Shown: one piece after another, positions 12,910 through 24,479 of the stretch
Layout of the letters: the number at the start of each line of letters is the position of its first letter
How positions within the stretch are numbered: the first letter of the stretch is position 1
From: Ailanthus altissimus
Lineage: Eukaryota; Streptophyta; Magnoliopsida; Sapindales; Simaroubaceae
NCBI GenBank assembly: GCA_946807835.1
Contig: OX327697.1
Coordinates: forward strand, 17,494,001-17,558,000
DNA: 64,000 nt
Direction of reading: 5' to 3'
Program-made: the position numbers and the translations under genes
Notes under the pieces: generated by a model
The model's input: the letters and a program-made list of their open reading frames with translations, nothing else
Database searches by the model: none
Told to the model about the DNA's origin: nothing

Positions 12910-13267
12910 TGATTTGGAAAAGATGGCACATTATCCAAGAACTAATAAGATTATGGATATTATAGACAATAGTATTTTTGTTGATCTTAATGCTACCATC
13001 TAGGATTTTGTTCAAGTTGTGACTAATGTAATTTTGCAAAAATGATGCCAAGGATCTTATAATGACAATTTAGATGTTATGGAGCAGGTTTTTGGAGTTT
13101 CAAATGACTCAATAGTTACTTAAGAATGGATCTAAGAGTTAAAGAAGATATTCCACCTAATGGGATGTATAAAAGGCTAGAGAGTTACTTGTGCCACTTA
13201 TATACTTAGAGAAAGTTCTAATGATTAGTCAGAGATAACTATACGAATGTTAGATGCTAATGAGAAC
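12910..13267 (+). pseudogene. gag: Gypsy-D gag remnant, part 1 (interrupted by Gypsy-A LTR)
   Basis: Degenerate coding DNA downstream of the Gypsy-D LTR. The last codons before the insertion read EITIRMLDANEN, which joins in frame across the AGAAC duplication to the conserved gag block at 14737. Earlier codons have several stops and probable frameshifts, and are assigned mainly by position. Gag would form the particle shell. Confidence 0.6.
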
Positions 13268-14736
13268 TGATGCGATATTTCTATATCATAAATTAAGTGC
13301 AAGTATACACTATCGTATGCAAGTAATAAAGAGACTAATTAGTCAGATGTCGAACCTACAGGGATAATGTTTTCTTTTTAACCAATTACTAAAATTATGT
13401 CTTTCTAATAATTATTCAGAAAAATAAAAATCTAAGAATGCATGTAGAAAATATAAAATAAAAACACAATGCAAAGAGAATAAGAAGATAGCAATGTAGA
13501 GAAAACCTAGGATTAATATTATCCCTCAATATGCTTTTTAATGATTAATCCTCTAATATTTAACTCCCTTAGTCTTTATTATTGATCAAGACACCAATGT
13601 ATTCACAAGCCTCTTCCAAGGTCATGCAAGTATACCCTAATTTACCAAATACCTATATTCTTATGGTACTTGTAATAAACTGAGGTTCATTAAGATTAGA
13701 TCATATTGATCATACATGCCAATTAGGTATATTCCTATCCTAAATTGAAACTTGCATATGCAACATTAAATGTTACTGTACAATCATGCATCAAATTACC
13801 TAGGTCTAAATATTATGATTCCTCTTCCGAGTTTATCAATAATATTACCAATTCATTCACCATATATTGGCCAGATATATTGAAGCATTAAACACAAGTA
13901 ATTTAAATAATAAATGACTAAGTTTATTAAATACTAAAAGATATGGCAATTTAAGCGCACATATTGAGTTCAAATATTAACCCTAGAAAATAAATTAGCT
14001 CATGGCTACAAGAGAACAGCAGTAAAAATAATTATAAATCATGATACAATTATTAGTAAACCGATATAGACGTTGAATTGCTCTTAATTGCGCTGCCTAA
14101 GAACTCTTGATGCCGAAGAACGTCTTGTATCTCTCTCTAAAGTTGATTCAATTAAGCTTCTATTGCTCTCCAAGACTCGTGCTCTGTATTCTTGGTGCTC
14201 TTGGGTCGTCTTGGATTCGTTCTTGAAGGCTGGGAACGAGTGGCTTTATATAGGGATTGATATGAGCTTGAAAATCTCAATTCTCGTCGGACTAGGACTC
14301 GCACTACCGCTGGCGCGCTATGAAGTTGTCGCTGGGGCGACGCGTGAAAAAGCTATTACCGTTGGAGCGGTGTGATCTTGGCGCTGGGGCGCTGCATGAA
14401 AACAGCTTCACCGCTGGCGCGGTTTGTTGATAGCACTGGGGCGATGGAGCGTCGCTGGGGCGGTGACTGTATGGCGCTGGGGCACTAGACGCGACTTGAA
14501 CAGATCGTATTTCTTATTTCGATCACTATTCTAGCGCTGGGGCGACAATATTTGTGGCGCGGGGGCGCTGGACTCATATTTTGAAAACTTTGCATTTTAG
14601 TCCCTGTTTTCACTCCTTTTGCGTTCAAGTCCCTATAAATAACAATAAAGCACATAAATAGCCACCTATTCTCATAAAATCATAAAATATCAATAATAAA
14701 AACATGAGAAAATATATGACAAATTTGCCCTTATCA
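13268..14736 (-). mobile_element. Solo LTR of Gypsy-A (Athila type), TSD AGAAC
   Basis: A complete LTR without internal region, inserted in the gag remnant. Flanked by perfect duplications AGAAC at 13263-13267 and 14737-14741. On the minus strand it starts TGATAAGGGCAAATTTGTCA and ends ...ATATCGCATCA. Near its 3' end on the minus strand it has CCCTGTAGGTTCGACAT, the sequence that typically precedes the LTR end of Athila/Tat elements. Length is 1469 bp. It aligns end to end with 52542-53840. It holds a GC-rich tract (14305-14575) just upstream of a TATA box. Confidence 0.92.
14244..14575 (-). promoter_or_regulatory. Predicted U3 promoter of the Gypsy-A LTR: GC tract plus TATA box
   Basis: On the minus strand a GC-rich tract (14575 down to 14305) holds repeated units such as GCGCTGGGGCG and GGCGCTGGGGCGCTG at irregular 25-45 bp intervals. 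About 50 bp further comes CTATATAAAG (14244-14253), a good TATA box. Many CpG sites are intact here, unlike the copy at 53435-53660. Promoter function is inferred from position. Confidence 0.6.
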
Positions 14737-14880
14737 AGAACCAAATAACAAGGACTAGGTTTAAGGAGCTATTTAATGAGAAATATTTTCCTCAGTTCTT
14801 AAGAGATAAAATAAATGGGTTGTACTTTATCATTGATAAAGGATAATAGGCTAAGAATCTTGATCAAATATTTGGTGATA
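14737..14880 (+). pseudogene. gag: Gypsy-D gag remnant, part 2
   Basis: Reads TRTRFKELFNEKYFP followed by QFLRDKINGLY. This block (aromatic residue, KE.F..KYFP) is a hallmark of chromovirus-type Ty3/gypsy gag. It continues in frame from the codons before the Gypsy-A insertion, so the LTR landed inside the gene after most decay-tolerant codons were fixed. Stops appear soon after (around 14850), and downstream sequence is no longer recognisable as gag. Confidence 0.75.
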
Positions 14881-16321
14881 TATGATTTTGATAGAGTTGT
14901 TTTTGAAGTGTGATAATTTAAATATAACAATTAAGAAAAGTCAAATGAACAAAAATGACTATACTTGATTTTCTATCAAAAGAAAATTCTATTAGCTTCA
15001 TGGCTAGGTCATTTTCTATCGAAAGAATAATTGTAGACTTATATAGAATTCTAAGAGAAGTTAGGGTTGGTAATTTCAGTTGGCATTAGAACATATAGAT
15101 TTAGTATATTATTCTAGAAATTCTCTTGCGTTTGAATTAGATTGCTAAAGAGGTTGGGATTCAAATTTGTTATAAACCACATTCGATACACATAATGAAC
15201 CTTATAAGATACTTAACCTATGAGGGAATGCAAATTTTGTTATTAAAAGAAAAGTTGAAATTGTTTATTAGATAGTTGTAAACCAAGTGCCCATTATACT
15301 AGATATAATATACCTAATTAGCATGGAATGAAGGATATTTGATTTATTATTCTTTTTATGTTATGGTTTATTATAAACATTCTGAATCAAGTACGATCAT
15401 GCAAATAGTCACTTATTAATCACATTTGAGGTTTTAGAAGAAGGGTGATCATTGCGAGAACAAGTGGTTATACTTAGACATGGGTTATTAACCCCAAAAG
15501 TTAATTTGTAATACTTAAAAATTTTCAAGAGTACTTTAGTTATTAATTTTTGAAATGACAAGTATATTGAAGTGTTAAGAATTATCAAGGGTATTTTGGT
15601 AATCTTCTTATAGCAGTGTACATTTTTATGTTATAAAAGGCATTGAGAGTGAAGTTTTAATAATATCTTGATCTTTTAAAATGATTTTGCTTAGTTATTT
15701 GGCTTTTTATCATAGTGGAATGGACAACTATTTTTTTTTATTGTTCTTGAGCTTGACTTAAGAGTTTAGACTTTAATGATTAAGCTAGTTATTTTTTAAG
15801 TATATATGTAAAGTGATTTGCATTATTTGGTGATGAAATGCTTGAGTAATAATCCTTATTCTATTATAAAATTGAGACATGAAATTTTATTATAATTACC
15901 ATGATATGAATATTTGGGAGATTCATATAATAGATTGTTAGGGATATATGACATATTGGTTTATTAATTAATATTATATTTAGAGAGAAAATAGCTTCGG
16001 TGAAAGATATCAAGTCACAAAGAGGTTATAATAAACTATGTTTTAAAGAATTAAAGGCGCTAAATGATACCTTAGAAGGTAAAGTCTAAACTTTAAAGAG
16101 TAGCAATGTTTACCAACATATGGATAATGAATAGTTAATGGAAGAAATAATATAGTGAGATATTTTATTTTTAGAATTTAGTGAGCTAAGTGTTTATTGA
16201 TTAAAGTTGATTTATGACCATTTAAGATAATGCCTTCTACATATTTGATTTAAAAATTAAGATTTGAATAACAACTTGGTTGTGTAGAAATGCTAAAATT
16301 TGTTTAATTTCAAGGTGATAC
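14881..16321. other. Unassigned AT-rich DNA, no gene
   Basis: Probably the eroded remainder of the Gypsy-D internal region for its first few hundred bases. I see no zinc knuckle, protease, reverse transcriptase or integrase motif. The second half is AT-rich with no distinctive structure. Confidence 0.45.
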
Positions 16322-17564
16322 TGATAGGGGTTAATTAGGTATAATATTTTCGTATTCTAAACATATTATTTGTTCGCCTAAATTAAGATTGGTTGAGTTT
16401 TTATGTTTTTTATTGTTATTTTGTAGGTTTGGAGTTAATGGGGTAAATATGGATAAACATTTATTGATTCCATAAATAGTAACATGTGAACAGTGATTGT
16501 GCTGCAGTATATGTTACAGTGCCCCGAAACAGAAAGTTGAGCGCCGTGGCACTCAACCCGTGCAATGAAAGAACTTAGATTCGAAGCTCTTCAATCTTAG
16601 GGTTTTCAAAACTTATAAAAAGCACTATTTTCTAAGCCAAAATACAGACTTTAAGAGAGGAAAAACGTAGAGAAACAATTTACAACACAAATCAAGAAAT
16701 CAAAGCCAATAATTAAATATTTAAGATCAAGATTCAAGCTTTAAGTTAAAGAAGAGAGAGAAGCAACTTAAAAAGTCTTCTTGATTAGTTTTTCTTCTCT
16801 TTTCTTATAATTATGTTCTTGTTCTTGCTGTTATTTATAGATAGATTTGATACTCTTGGTTTAGTAATAATCTAAACTTGTTTTATCTATAGTTGGACTT
16901 TCAACCTAATATGTAATTGAATTTTGTTAATTCTTGGTTTATAAACTTAATACATATAATTGATTTATTTTATCTCGAGTTTATTATTTTCATTATAATT
17001 GGTCAATATTTTAAATGATTAAGAAACCATGATGAACTCAATGGATAGATTTATGTGTTTAGCCTAGGATAATGTTTTGCATAATTATAGGGTAAAAACT
17101 ATGAGTTCCATGTAAGATAGACATATATCTAAATGGTATATATAGTATGATTTAGACATGCTCTTAATGAATTACATTCTTATCTGATTATCATATACAT
17201 ATAAATAATTGTTAGAATGCGTAATATATTCACTCGACCATCGATAGAGGCTTGTGATGATATTAGAGTCTAGCTAATCAATTTAAATTAAGGGATTGAT
17301 TAAGAGGTTAATGAATCCAATGAAATATTAGAGGATAAGTCTAAACCCTGGATTGTTATTAAGTAGTGGATTCATCTCTTGTTTACTTTTGATTAATATT
17401 AGATTTAGTTTAATTTGATAGAACTAGGTTAATTAGTTGAATTTTAGTACTTGTTTGAAAGAATTAGATCATATAATCTTTGTAGAAACAATAACTTGGA
17501 CTTAGATCCTATATTACTTGATATGATAACGTGCACTTGCATTTAGCTATTATAGCATATATCA
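16322..17564 (+). mobile_element. Gypsy-E LTR (Athila-type architecture)
   Basis: Starts TGATAGGGGTTAATTAGG and ends around ...GCATATATCA. Homologous to the nested copy at 9318-10697. Its U3 carries TGAACAGTGA and a GC tract (16513-16562, GAGCGCCGTGGCAC) about 50 bp upstream of a TATA box (CTTATAAAAAG, 16612-16622). Close to the 3' end is GTGCACTTGCATTT, as in the other Athila-type LTRs. Target duplication is unclear: flanks are CAAGGTGATAC and CAAAGTGATAA, partly similar but not at the exact ends. Confidence 0.75.
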
Positions 17565-17860
17565 AATATCAAAGTGATAAATGATATTTTGACATGTGAG
17601 TACATGTTGAAGGGATTAAATATTATGGAGGTGTTTAGAATTATATTAGTACTTCAACCATAACGTTTGGAAAGATTGAATGTATATCTATTATTCTCAG
17701 ACATGAAGTTATTAAGAATGGATATTTCAATGAAAAATTTGTGCGACTTAATTGGACATTTAATTACTACACATTTATTTTCTAGATTTTCATAAGTTAA
17801 CTATGGTTTTGTTGTGTTGTGATTGTTAAGATATACATCATCAAGTTAAGACTGAATAAA
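17565..17860. other. Short unassigned segment
   Basis: AT-rich, no motif or reading frame recognised between the Gypsy-E LTR and the coiled-coil remnant. Confidence 0.4.
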
Positions 17861-17897
17861 GAATAAATTCCCTGTTGACATTCTTTCTCCTAGGGAC

Positions 17898-19062
17898 TTG
17901 AAAAGACAAAAGAACTTGATAAACCTACTTGGCCTTAGTACGAAGGGGTTGAGTAATAGTTTTGAGGGGGGAGCTGATTCGAATGGCTCATCTACTAAGA
18001 AGAAGAGGTTAGTTAAGACTTCAAAATCTGATGTAGGGATGGAGTTAGGTGAGGCTTCAACCTCTACTCCCAATATTCCAATGCCTTTTAGTGCAGTCAC
18101 ACCATATTTTCCTCCTCCATAACTTCAATTGAGTAGAGGTAGTTCTACAATAGGGATCCAGAATGGATTTTTGGGCCCAAGAACTTAGTTGAGGCATGGG
18201 CCAATGTCTTTTCACCCATTCAACCTCCACTTATTAAAGAATAGAGGTATAAGCACTTGGTGCCCAAATAAGGAGGCAAAATGTGTGATGCCAAAGAAGC
18301 ATTGCTACTTTGATGCTAACATGTAGCACATCTCAGTCCATTTCCTATAGCTTAGGATGTATCTTCAAGATAAATTTGTAGCTTTTGCTTACTTCTCTTT
18401 ATTATGTCTTCTCGCTTCACTAATTGCTCCGTTCGTTTTTGTAAAGTTTGTTCACGTTCACCAGTCATTGTGATACTCTCTTTAAGATGGTGATAACTGA
18501 CCAGAGGTCAGTTGTGGGTGAGGTTGAAGGTGCCCTTGAAAGATCAAGAAGAAGATACTAGGATTTAAGCATGAGCTCAATGGCTACTTAGCCAAGGTGA
18601 AGAATGCCAAGGTAAAGGCAGTTGCTAAGGTCGAGATGGCTAAGGCTAAATCAGCAATGACAGTGAGTAGGGTCTCTGTTCTCAAGTTAAAGATGAAGGA
18701 GCTTGAGGCTTAGGTAACCACTCTTTAAAAAGAGAATATTAGCCTCTTTAAGAACAATAAAGTGTAGATGGGGAAGCTTGAATCTTCAAATGACTATATT
18801 ATCAATAATGTCTCTGAGGCTTTTGGTAAAGCCATGATTCTATTCAAGGACCACTATAATGAATTTGACCTCTCATGGTTGGATGAGCTGCTTGCTATAT
18901 AAGAGGAAGCTGATGAAAAGATCGAGGTTTTGATTCCTAATCCAATCGAAGTGGTCTCTCCCTACCTCTTGATGAGTTTGTATTTGCGTTTAGAGAGGAT
19001 CCTCGAGCTAGAAATGTTCCTGCTCTTATTCCTACTGTTGAAGACCATTATTCTGCTCCTTA
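17898..19062 (+). pseudogene. Broken element-associated coiled-coil protein gene
   Basis: One reading frame can be followed from 17898 to about 18950 with roughly ten stops, then shifts by one base near 18960 and ends at a stop at 19060. The N-terminal part is Ser/Lys-rich and low complexity (GSSTKKKRLVKTSKS). The middle is a Lys/Ala/Glu-rich coiled coil (AKVKAVAKVEMAKAKSAM, then LKLKMKELEA). After that comes an acidic/aromatic segment (VSEAFGKAMILFKDHYNEFD), and the end reads RARNVPALIPTVEDHYSAP. This layout (low-complexity head, coiled coil, FD.S tail) resembles accessory open reading frames linked to plant gypsy elements. I do not recognise a named family. No start is certain. Confidence 0.55.
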
Positions 19063-20100
19063 AACTTAAAAATTTCCTCTATTTTCTCTTCCTATGTTAT
19101 TCTTTATACTTTAACTTTTGATGTAATACTCTTTTCTATTTCAAGCTTGTATCTTTGATGTTACTTTGTTATATTATATTGATCTTATATATACTGGATA
19201 TGCCAATGGATTCTGTAAGTGATCATGATAATGCCTGAACAAATAGCTTGAATGTTAGAACTTTTTTCTTTCTTTGTTTTTATGTAAGGACTACTTATAT
19301 TGCTAAAAAACATTTTCACGATGATGTTAAGTCCTTAGGATTTTATCTTAACATAGAGTCTAAAAGTTATCTCAAGAGCCATCCTAGGAATTTCGACTTA
19401 GATGTTGTGGTGGCCTCATTAATTATACTTCTAATTTCTTCATTAGTTATATGGGAATGTTTGAGGGTTTTCTTTAGCTCAAGGAGGTTGTATGATAGGT
19501 CCTTTGGACATTTTATGTAATAATTTTGCATTAAAATGTCATCTTTTTTTTTATTTATATGCTTTTCCCATCAATTATATTTCAAAGACATCTTAAGGGA
19601 ACAGAGAGGCCTTTTTAACCCTTTGATCTTTTGGAAACGGAAAGATTCTTGATTGTACTTGGTATTTGAAGAGATATCTTTAGGTAAGACTCTATAGAGG
19701 CCATTGGATTTGATCTATGGCTCAGATTTATACAACAAACTAAAAGCTTATTTTGAAAACTAAAGTTTGAGTTTTGGTGGTTGTCTTTTCCTAGTTTCCT
19801 TAAAGAGAAAGAAGGCACTTGTATTTTTCTACTAACAGCCATTTTTTTTTAACTTTAGTCATTATTTTACTGCAATTTACATTTCTAATAAGTCATTGCT
19901 TTTCAATTTGTTTTAATGTTCACTTCTTCATTCTTAACTCATTCTTAGGACTATTTCTAGACTTTTGAGTTCTTGTGAATTTGTACACATATTTTGTGTA
20001 TCTTTTGAATTGTGATTTTTTGCCTGATCATGATGATTTTTTTATTATTCTTTACCTTCGAGTTATGTTGAATGATATTGTTTTTGAAATCAGAGTATGC
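19063..20100. other. Downstream flank of the coiled-coil remnant, no gene
   Basis: T-rich and AT-rich DNA of the kind found in 3' flanks. Short openings at 19248-19520 (plus) and 19615-19842 (minus) lack any recognisable domain, and I treat them as chance. Confidence 0.45.
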
Positions 20101-20119
20101 TAATTCTCTTTCCTTGTTA

Positions 20120-20780
20120 GGAGTCATGTCAACTTTAAGTCATCTAGGCTTCATAACTTGAGTGTTCAAACAAGATTAGTAATCAAGATAAAGCTAAGTG
20201 ATTATGATGAAGAGGAGGTTCCTTTGGTTAGGAAGAACTATCAAGGTGGTCAGTCTCAAAGGGAGTCTAGGAGAGTGAGTGAGTGCTTATTTCCATCATT
20301 TACATTTTTCTAGCACTAATATGGCATTTATTTGCACTTTTGTAGTTATGCAAGGTGAGGATAATAGTAGGAAGCATGACTGGCATGAGGAGCACTCTTT
20401 AAAGCCTACTGCTTAAGGTGCTACTAGAAACCCTCTCATATATGGTCAATAGGTCAGTAATACTCCTACTCTTTAGGTGGTGTAGAGGCTTTTGAAGACA
20501 TCTGCTCGGAAGGTTGCTGTGGTGGTTGAGAAATGAAAAAGAGTGGCTGACTCCTCGGCTCCAACTCGAGGTAGTCTATTCAATCTATAATGCCACACCT
20601 TCCTTAGGGATCATCTTAGAGATCTTCGATCCCATTAGAGTTTAGTCCTACTCTCTTAAGATAGGAACTAGTTGACTAAGAGGTTATTCATAGACTCGTA
20701 ACTGGAAATCCTCTTACTTTTTCTTTAAATGACTTGCCTGCTACATCTCAGAGTAAGTTTGATCACTTATGCTTCGTTTT
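20120..20780 (+). pseudogene. Possible second coding remnant of the coiled-coil element
   Basis: Acidic/basic codons such as DYDEEEVPLVRK (about 20197-20235) and a Pro/Ser-rich stretch at 20500-20580 look like degraded protein sequence. A GTGAGT...TTTTGTAG pair around 20274-20345 could be an intron. Stops are frequent. It may belong to the same unknown element as 17898-19062. No family recognised. Confidence 0.3.
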
Positions 20781-20854
20781 AATGAAGATGAGAGGTTTAT
20801 TAACCTATTTTGTGCTTATCAGATGCAAGACTAAGATGTTTTTATTGCCTTTCT

Positions 20855-21300
20855 TTTGAAAATATATTTCATTATATGATAATGTTATGCATGACCCATC
20901 TTGTTAATAAAATGTTAGATGGGTCACCTCGATTCTTTTCGATATTTCTGAAGCATGAGGGATTGGTTGGTGTGATTTGAACTATACCTATTAAATATGA
21001 GATAAGAAAAATATAAGCGAACGTATTGTCCAATATTGCTAAAGCATAAAGATAGTACTAGTAACTTATAATTGATTATTGACAAGTTAATTTAGAGCAC
21101 ACTTACCCAATATTGCTAAAGCGTGAGGATAAGGTATGTTTAAGATCAATTGTAAAAGTTGCATGAGATGCAATTGACAAGATTTGTCTATCTTTTAGAT
21201 TTTACAAAGGCTAATATTACTAAAGTGTGAGGCTGGAGTAGAATGGTTATTGAATCTACTTCTCACTGTAAGGTTTAAAGTGTTTAAACTTTCATTTAGA
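20855..21300 (+). repeat. Copia-1 leader fragment
   Basis: Aligns with 440-880 of the leader of copy I. All four iterated motifs are present at about 20940-20960, 21031-21051, 21108-21128 and 21212-21232, with the same spacing. It ends abruptly after GTTTAAACTTTCATTT. No LTR, gag or pol of this copy remains next to it. Confidence 0.85.
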
Positions 21301-21470
21301 CATATCACCGTCCAGAACCTCGAAAGGTCTCATTACGATATTGTTCATTTTTTAGCGATACTCTACCATCGCCTCTCTCACGATTTCTACCTATAGTGTA
21401 TGGCATTACTTATTGCTGTCCTATACATCTAAAAGGCCTTGTATTAATCATTAGTGAGTCTGTCCACATA
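21301..21470. other. Short unassigned junction
   Basis: Separates the Copia-1 leader fragment from the Gypsy-D LTR piece. No match found elsewhere in the window. Confidence 0.4.
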
Positions 21471-23142
21471 TGGAACACATATTATATAAGATGCCTACTA
21501 AGAAAATTGTTAGTTCAAGCATCCTAAAAAAACATAAAACATATCTCATGGATATTTTTCACTTCAAAAGCTTTCTTTCTTAAACAAATGTCATTTAAAA
21601 AGCTCAGTTTTATAAACACATGAATGCCATGTATGTCAATTCTCAATGTCAATGCTTATATTCATAAATATATACCTTTCACATATTCATATCAAAATAT
21701 ACTTGACATCATATAAACACAATTCAAATCAAATTTGTAAAATTATGAACAAATAGATACTATGTTTATTGTGATTCTAGTGAAACTCTAATATACTTAC
21801 CTCTCATTGATCACATAACAAGCTTAATCTCCTTAACTATCAATGTAGATTAATCCTTTCATAAGCATCACTATTCATACATAATACTTAAAATAGCTCA
21901 TAAACCTAATAGAATAAGAATATTTACTAAACAGTAATCAGTCTCCCAATTTTATAAACCCAAATACCAACTCAAAAGTCAAGGCACCAGAACGGAATAT
22001 CTCTTGACAATAGTAAGTAACAAATAATCTATAGCTAAATCCACACAAATCATATTTCAAAATGATTTTACTCTAAAGCTTTCAGAATTCGCCAAATAAA
22101 ATCTTACACTGTGTTTATATAATTAGAAAATCATAACAATTTAAAAGTAATAAGTTGAATACTTAACTTTGGATATGTTGTAATAGGCATGTAAAAATAT
22201 CATTTTATAGAGATTCATAATTTGTAAAGATCATTTGATAGATCAAAATCAGTTCGTCATTTAATCCTTCTACAGAAATTGACGATTCTCAAAATTTTAA
22301 AGTCAATTTTAGAATATCACTAAAAATTATGTTTATGGGATTTTTAAATGAATAAAAACTTGTAATGTTTAATAGGAAGTCTAATTTCATGGATTGAAAA
22401 CACATATCAAAAAATTAAAATACAATAGATTATAAAAATCACGGACTGATCTATGGCCATTCAGTAATTCTATAGGTCTATCATAATTCTTCCTCATAAT
22501 TAATCGTACATTCATCTTTAATAATCAATACATCTCACAAAATAATCATCATATCCTAAATTTAATAAGTTTTCAAAATTCATAACCACATAAAAATCAC
22601 ACAACAAACACTTAATATTAGAGAAAGAGCTTTAAAAATACCTTTTAATAGCATAAAATCATTATATTACTCTTAATCTCTCTTTTTCTCTTTCTTCTTG
22701 CTCTCCCTCTTTCTTTTCTAAGCCTCAAAAGAGATGGAAGGCTCATTTTCTTAGGGTTAAGGGAAAGAGGGGTTTATATAATGTCAAAAAATTTATCATT
22801 TTTGCCCCGTATTAAAATTTATTAATCCAATCAAATATTTATTCTTTTCCTCAAAATGGCTCATAGCTAAAACTATAACATATATTTTGAGCCTAGTTTC
22901 ATTGAGCCTAAATATTTCAATTCCATCTTATAACACATGTCATTGGGCCTAATTTTGTTAGGCCCAATAAACTCTAATCTAACTTATAATAAGCTCAATA
23001 CTTAATAAGATATCCATACTCTAAGTAGCAAACAAAGCCTTAATAAAATGGAAACATCCATTTTTCTAATACTATACAAACAACAATCACATATAAACAT
23101 AAGACAAGCAATTTTACTTACTATGCACATGCGATTATTACA
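21471..23142 (-). mobile_element. Gypsy-D LTR, 5' part, minus strand
   Basis: On the minus strand starts TGTAATAATCGCATGTGC and runs colinear with 8617 to about 11905 of the plus copy, without the nested Gypsy-E LTR found there. It is therefore the empty-site comparison for that insertion. Features shared include the GGGCCTAA/GGCCCAA stretch and the GAGAGCAAGAAGAAAGAGAA purine-rich leader. It is cut off near 21471, before the LTR 3' third. Confidence 0.85.
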
Positions 23143-23768
23143 TTGTTAGAGGATTCTACCTAATTGTTCATTTTTGGGTGAACCAGGGGGCAAATAAGAG
23201 CTGTATTCTAAGTTGTTTTCAAAAATATTTGAAGTTTTCATTACCAAACTACTTACCATGGTTTGTAATGTTGGTATGTGGTACTATAAACCTACAAATA
23301 AGGATTTTCCACATAAAGCCTTTTTTTGTGGTAATGATTTCTAGGGGCTCAGCTTCTATCTACTTAGTAAAGTAATTGACAACAATATTGACATACTTTA
23401 TTAAGCATCTTCCTCAGGGGTAAGGACCGATCATAGACTATTAATTGTTTTAACATTTTCTAGTGGAATGCAAATATTGTTTGCATATCTCTAACATGAA
23501 TCACATTTCTTGATCAATTCCTTTGCATTCTAGAGTGTGGTAAGTCAGTAGTAACCTATCTAAAAAGTTTTTAGCACTGCAGCATTGAGTCACACCAACT
23601 TATCCAGCCCCTCAGTCACAGCCTATGAAGGAAGATGATAGCAAGGATGACAATTCACCTTACATGGCAGAAGAGTGAGCTCGCCCATCTGCTATCAAAG
23701 AAGTGTTTTATTCTTATTTTTCTTTAGCCAATAGGGACAAGTCAATCTTAAGTTTAAGGAATGAATAT
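23143..23768 (-). pseudogene. Tat-lineage Ty3/gypsy integrase remnant
   Basis: On the minus strand shows an integrase entry (ELIKKCDSC, then RYANN), the end of the zinc-binding region. About 100 codons on comes YFTK-IEAEPLEIITT, then ICRFIVPHT and GNENFKYF. This series is characteristic of integrases of Tat/Ogre-like elements. Stops and small frameshifts are frequent. It lies between two Gypsy-D LTR pieces, which do not obviously belong to it. The catalytic Asp near ICRF...NHGK has changed (the expected SDNG reads as a TNHG-like sequence). Confidence 0.7.
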
Positions 23769-24430
23769 TGTCATGCCCTAGAATTGGAGGAATTTGACAT
23801 GTGATGTTTCTTACGCTCATTCAATGGTGTACGCTAATAATTAACATTGCATAAATTTTCAAACTTAAATTTCTTCTTAAGGTCCTTAATCAGCCACTTG
23901 TAAAGCCATCACATTATCAAACCATAAACATCTTTAGTGGAACATAATCTAAACCTAGTCAAAGCCTATGTACAACAAGCCATAAATATATGTGTTTCAG
24001 AGCAAAGTAACGATCCCTGAAATACATGTCCACCAACTAACACCTAGCAACTTAGGGAACTAAAGGGTAGTAGAAGCCTTTCCAAATCCACTTTAGTGAC
24101 CTAAAAATCTCAATAAAGTATAATGAGTATAAAACTCAGTAAACATACTAATTTTTCATACATAAAAATAAATACGTATATATATAATGCATGAGCATGA
24201 TATGCCAAGATGATTCATAATAATAATATTATCAAATCATATGTCAAGTAAGGGCTTAAATATTATTTCAAAACTTTATGCTAGAAATACCATTACTTAA
24301 TTATTTATTAGTAAGACTTCATATATCACATATCACATAGTACATAAAGAGCCAAAGAAAATCATTGATGACATACTATATAAGAGGAATAACGAAAATA
24401 ACACTTAAATTTCACATATATAAAATTGAA
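23769..24430 (-). mobile_element. Gypsy-D LTR, 3' part, minus strand
   Basis: Aligns with about 12110-12764 of the plus copy and ends in ...GGGCATGACA, which suggests the true LTR terminus of the family is TGACA. The order relative to 21471-23142 is inverted (3' part upstream on the minus strand), so the two pieces come from two different LTRs. Confidence 0.8.
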
Positions 24431-24479
24431 CCAAAGAGTAATCTCTATTGGCTAAGATAAAATTATTGGCTCTAATTGT

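Noticed and set aside
14088..14375. 95-codon open frame on the plus strand
   Set aside because: Lies wholly inside the Gypsy-A LTR, antisense to it, and over its GC tract. The second LTR copy does not keep the frame.
17846..18100. 84-codon minus-strand open frame
   Set aside because: Antisense shadow of the plus-strand coiled-coil remnant, which has the better, longer and more protein-like frame.
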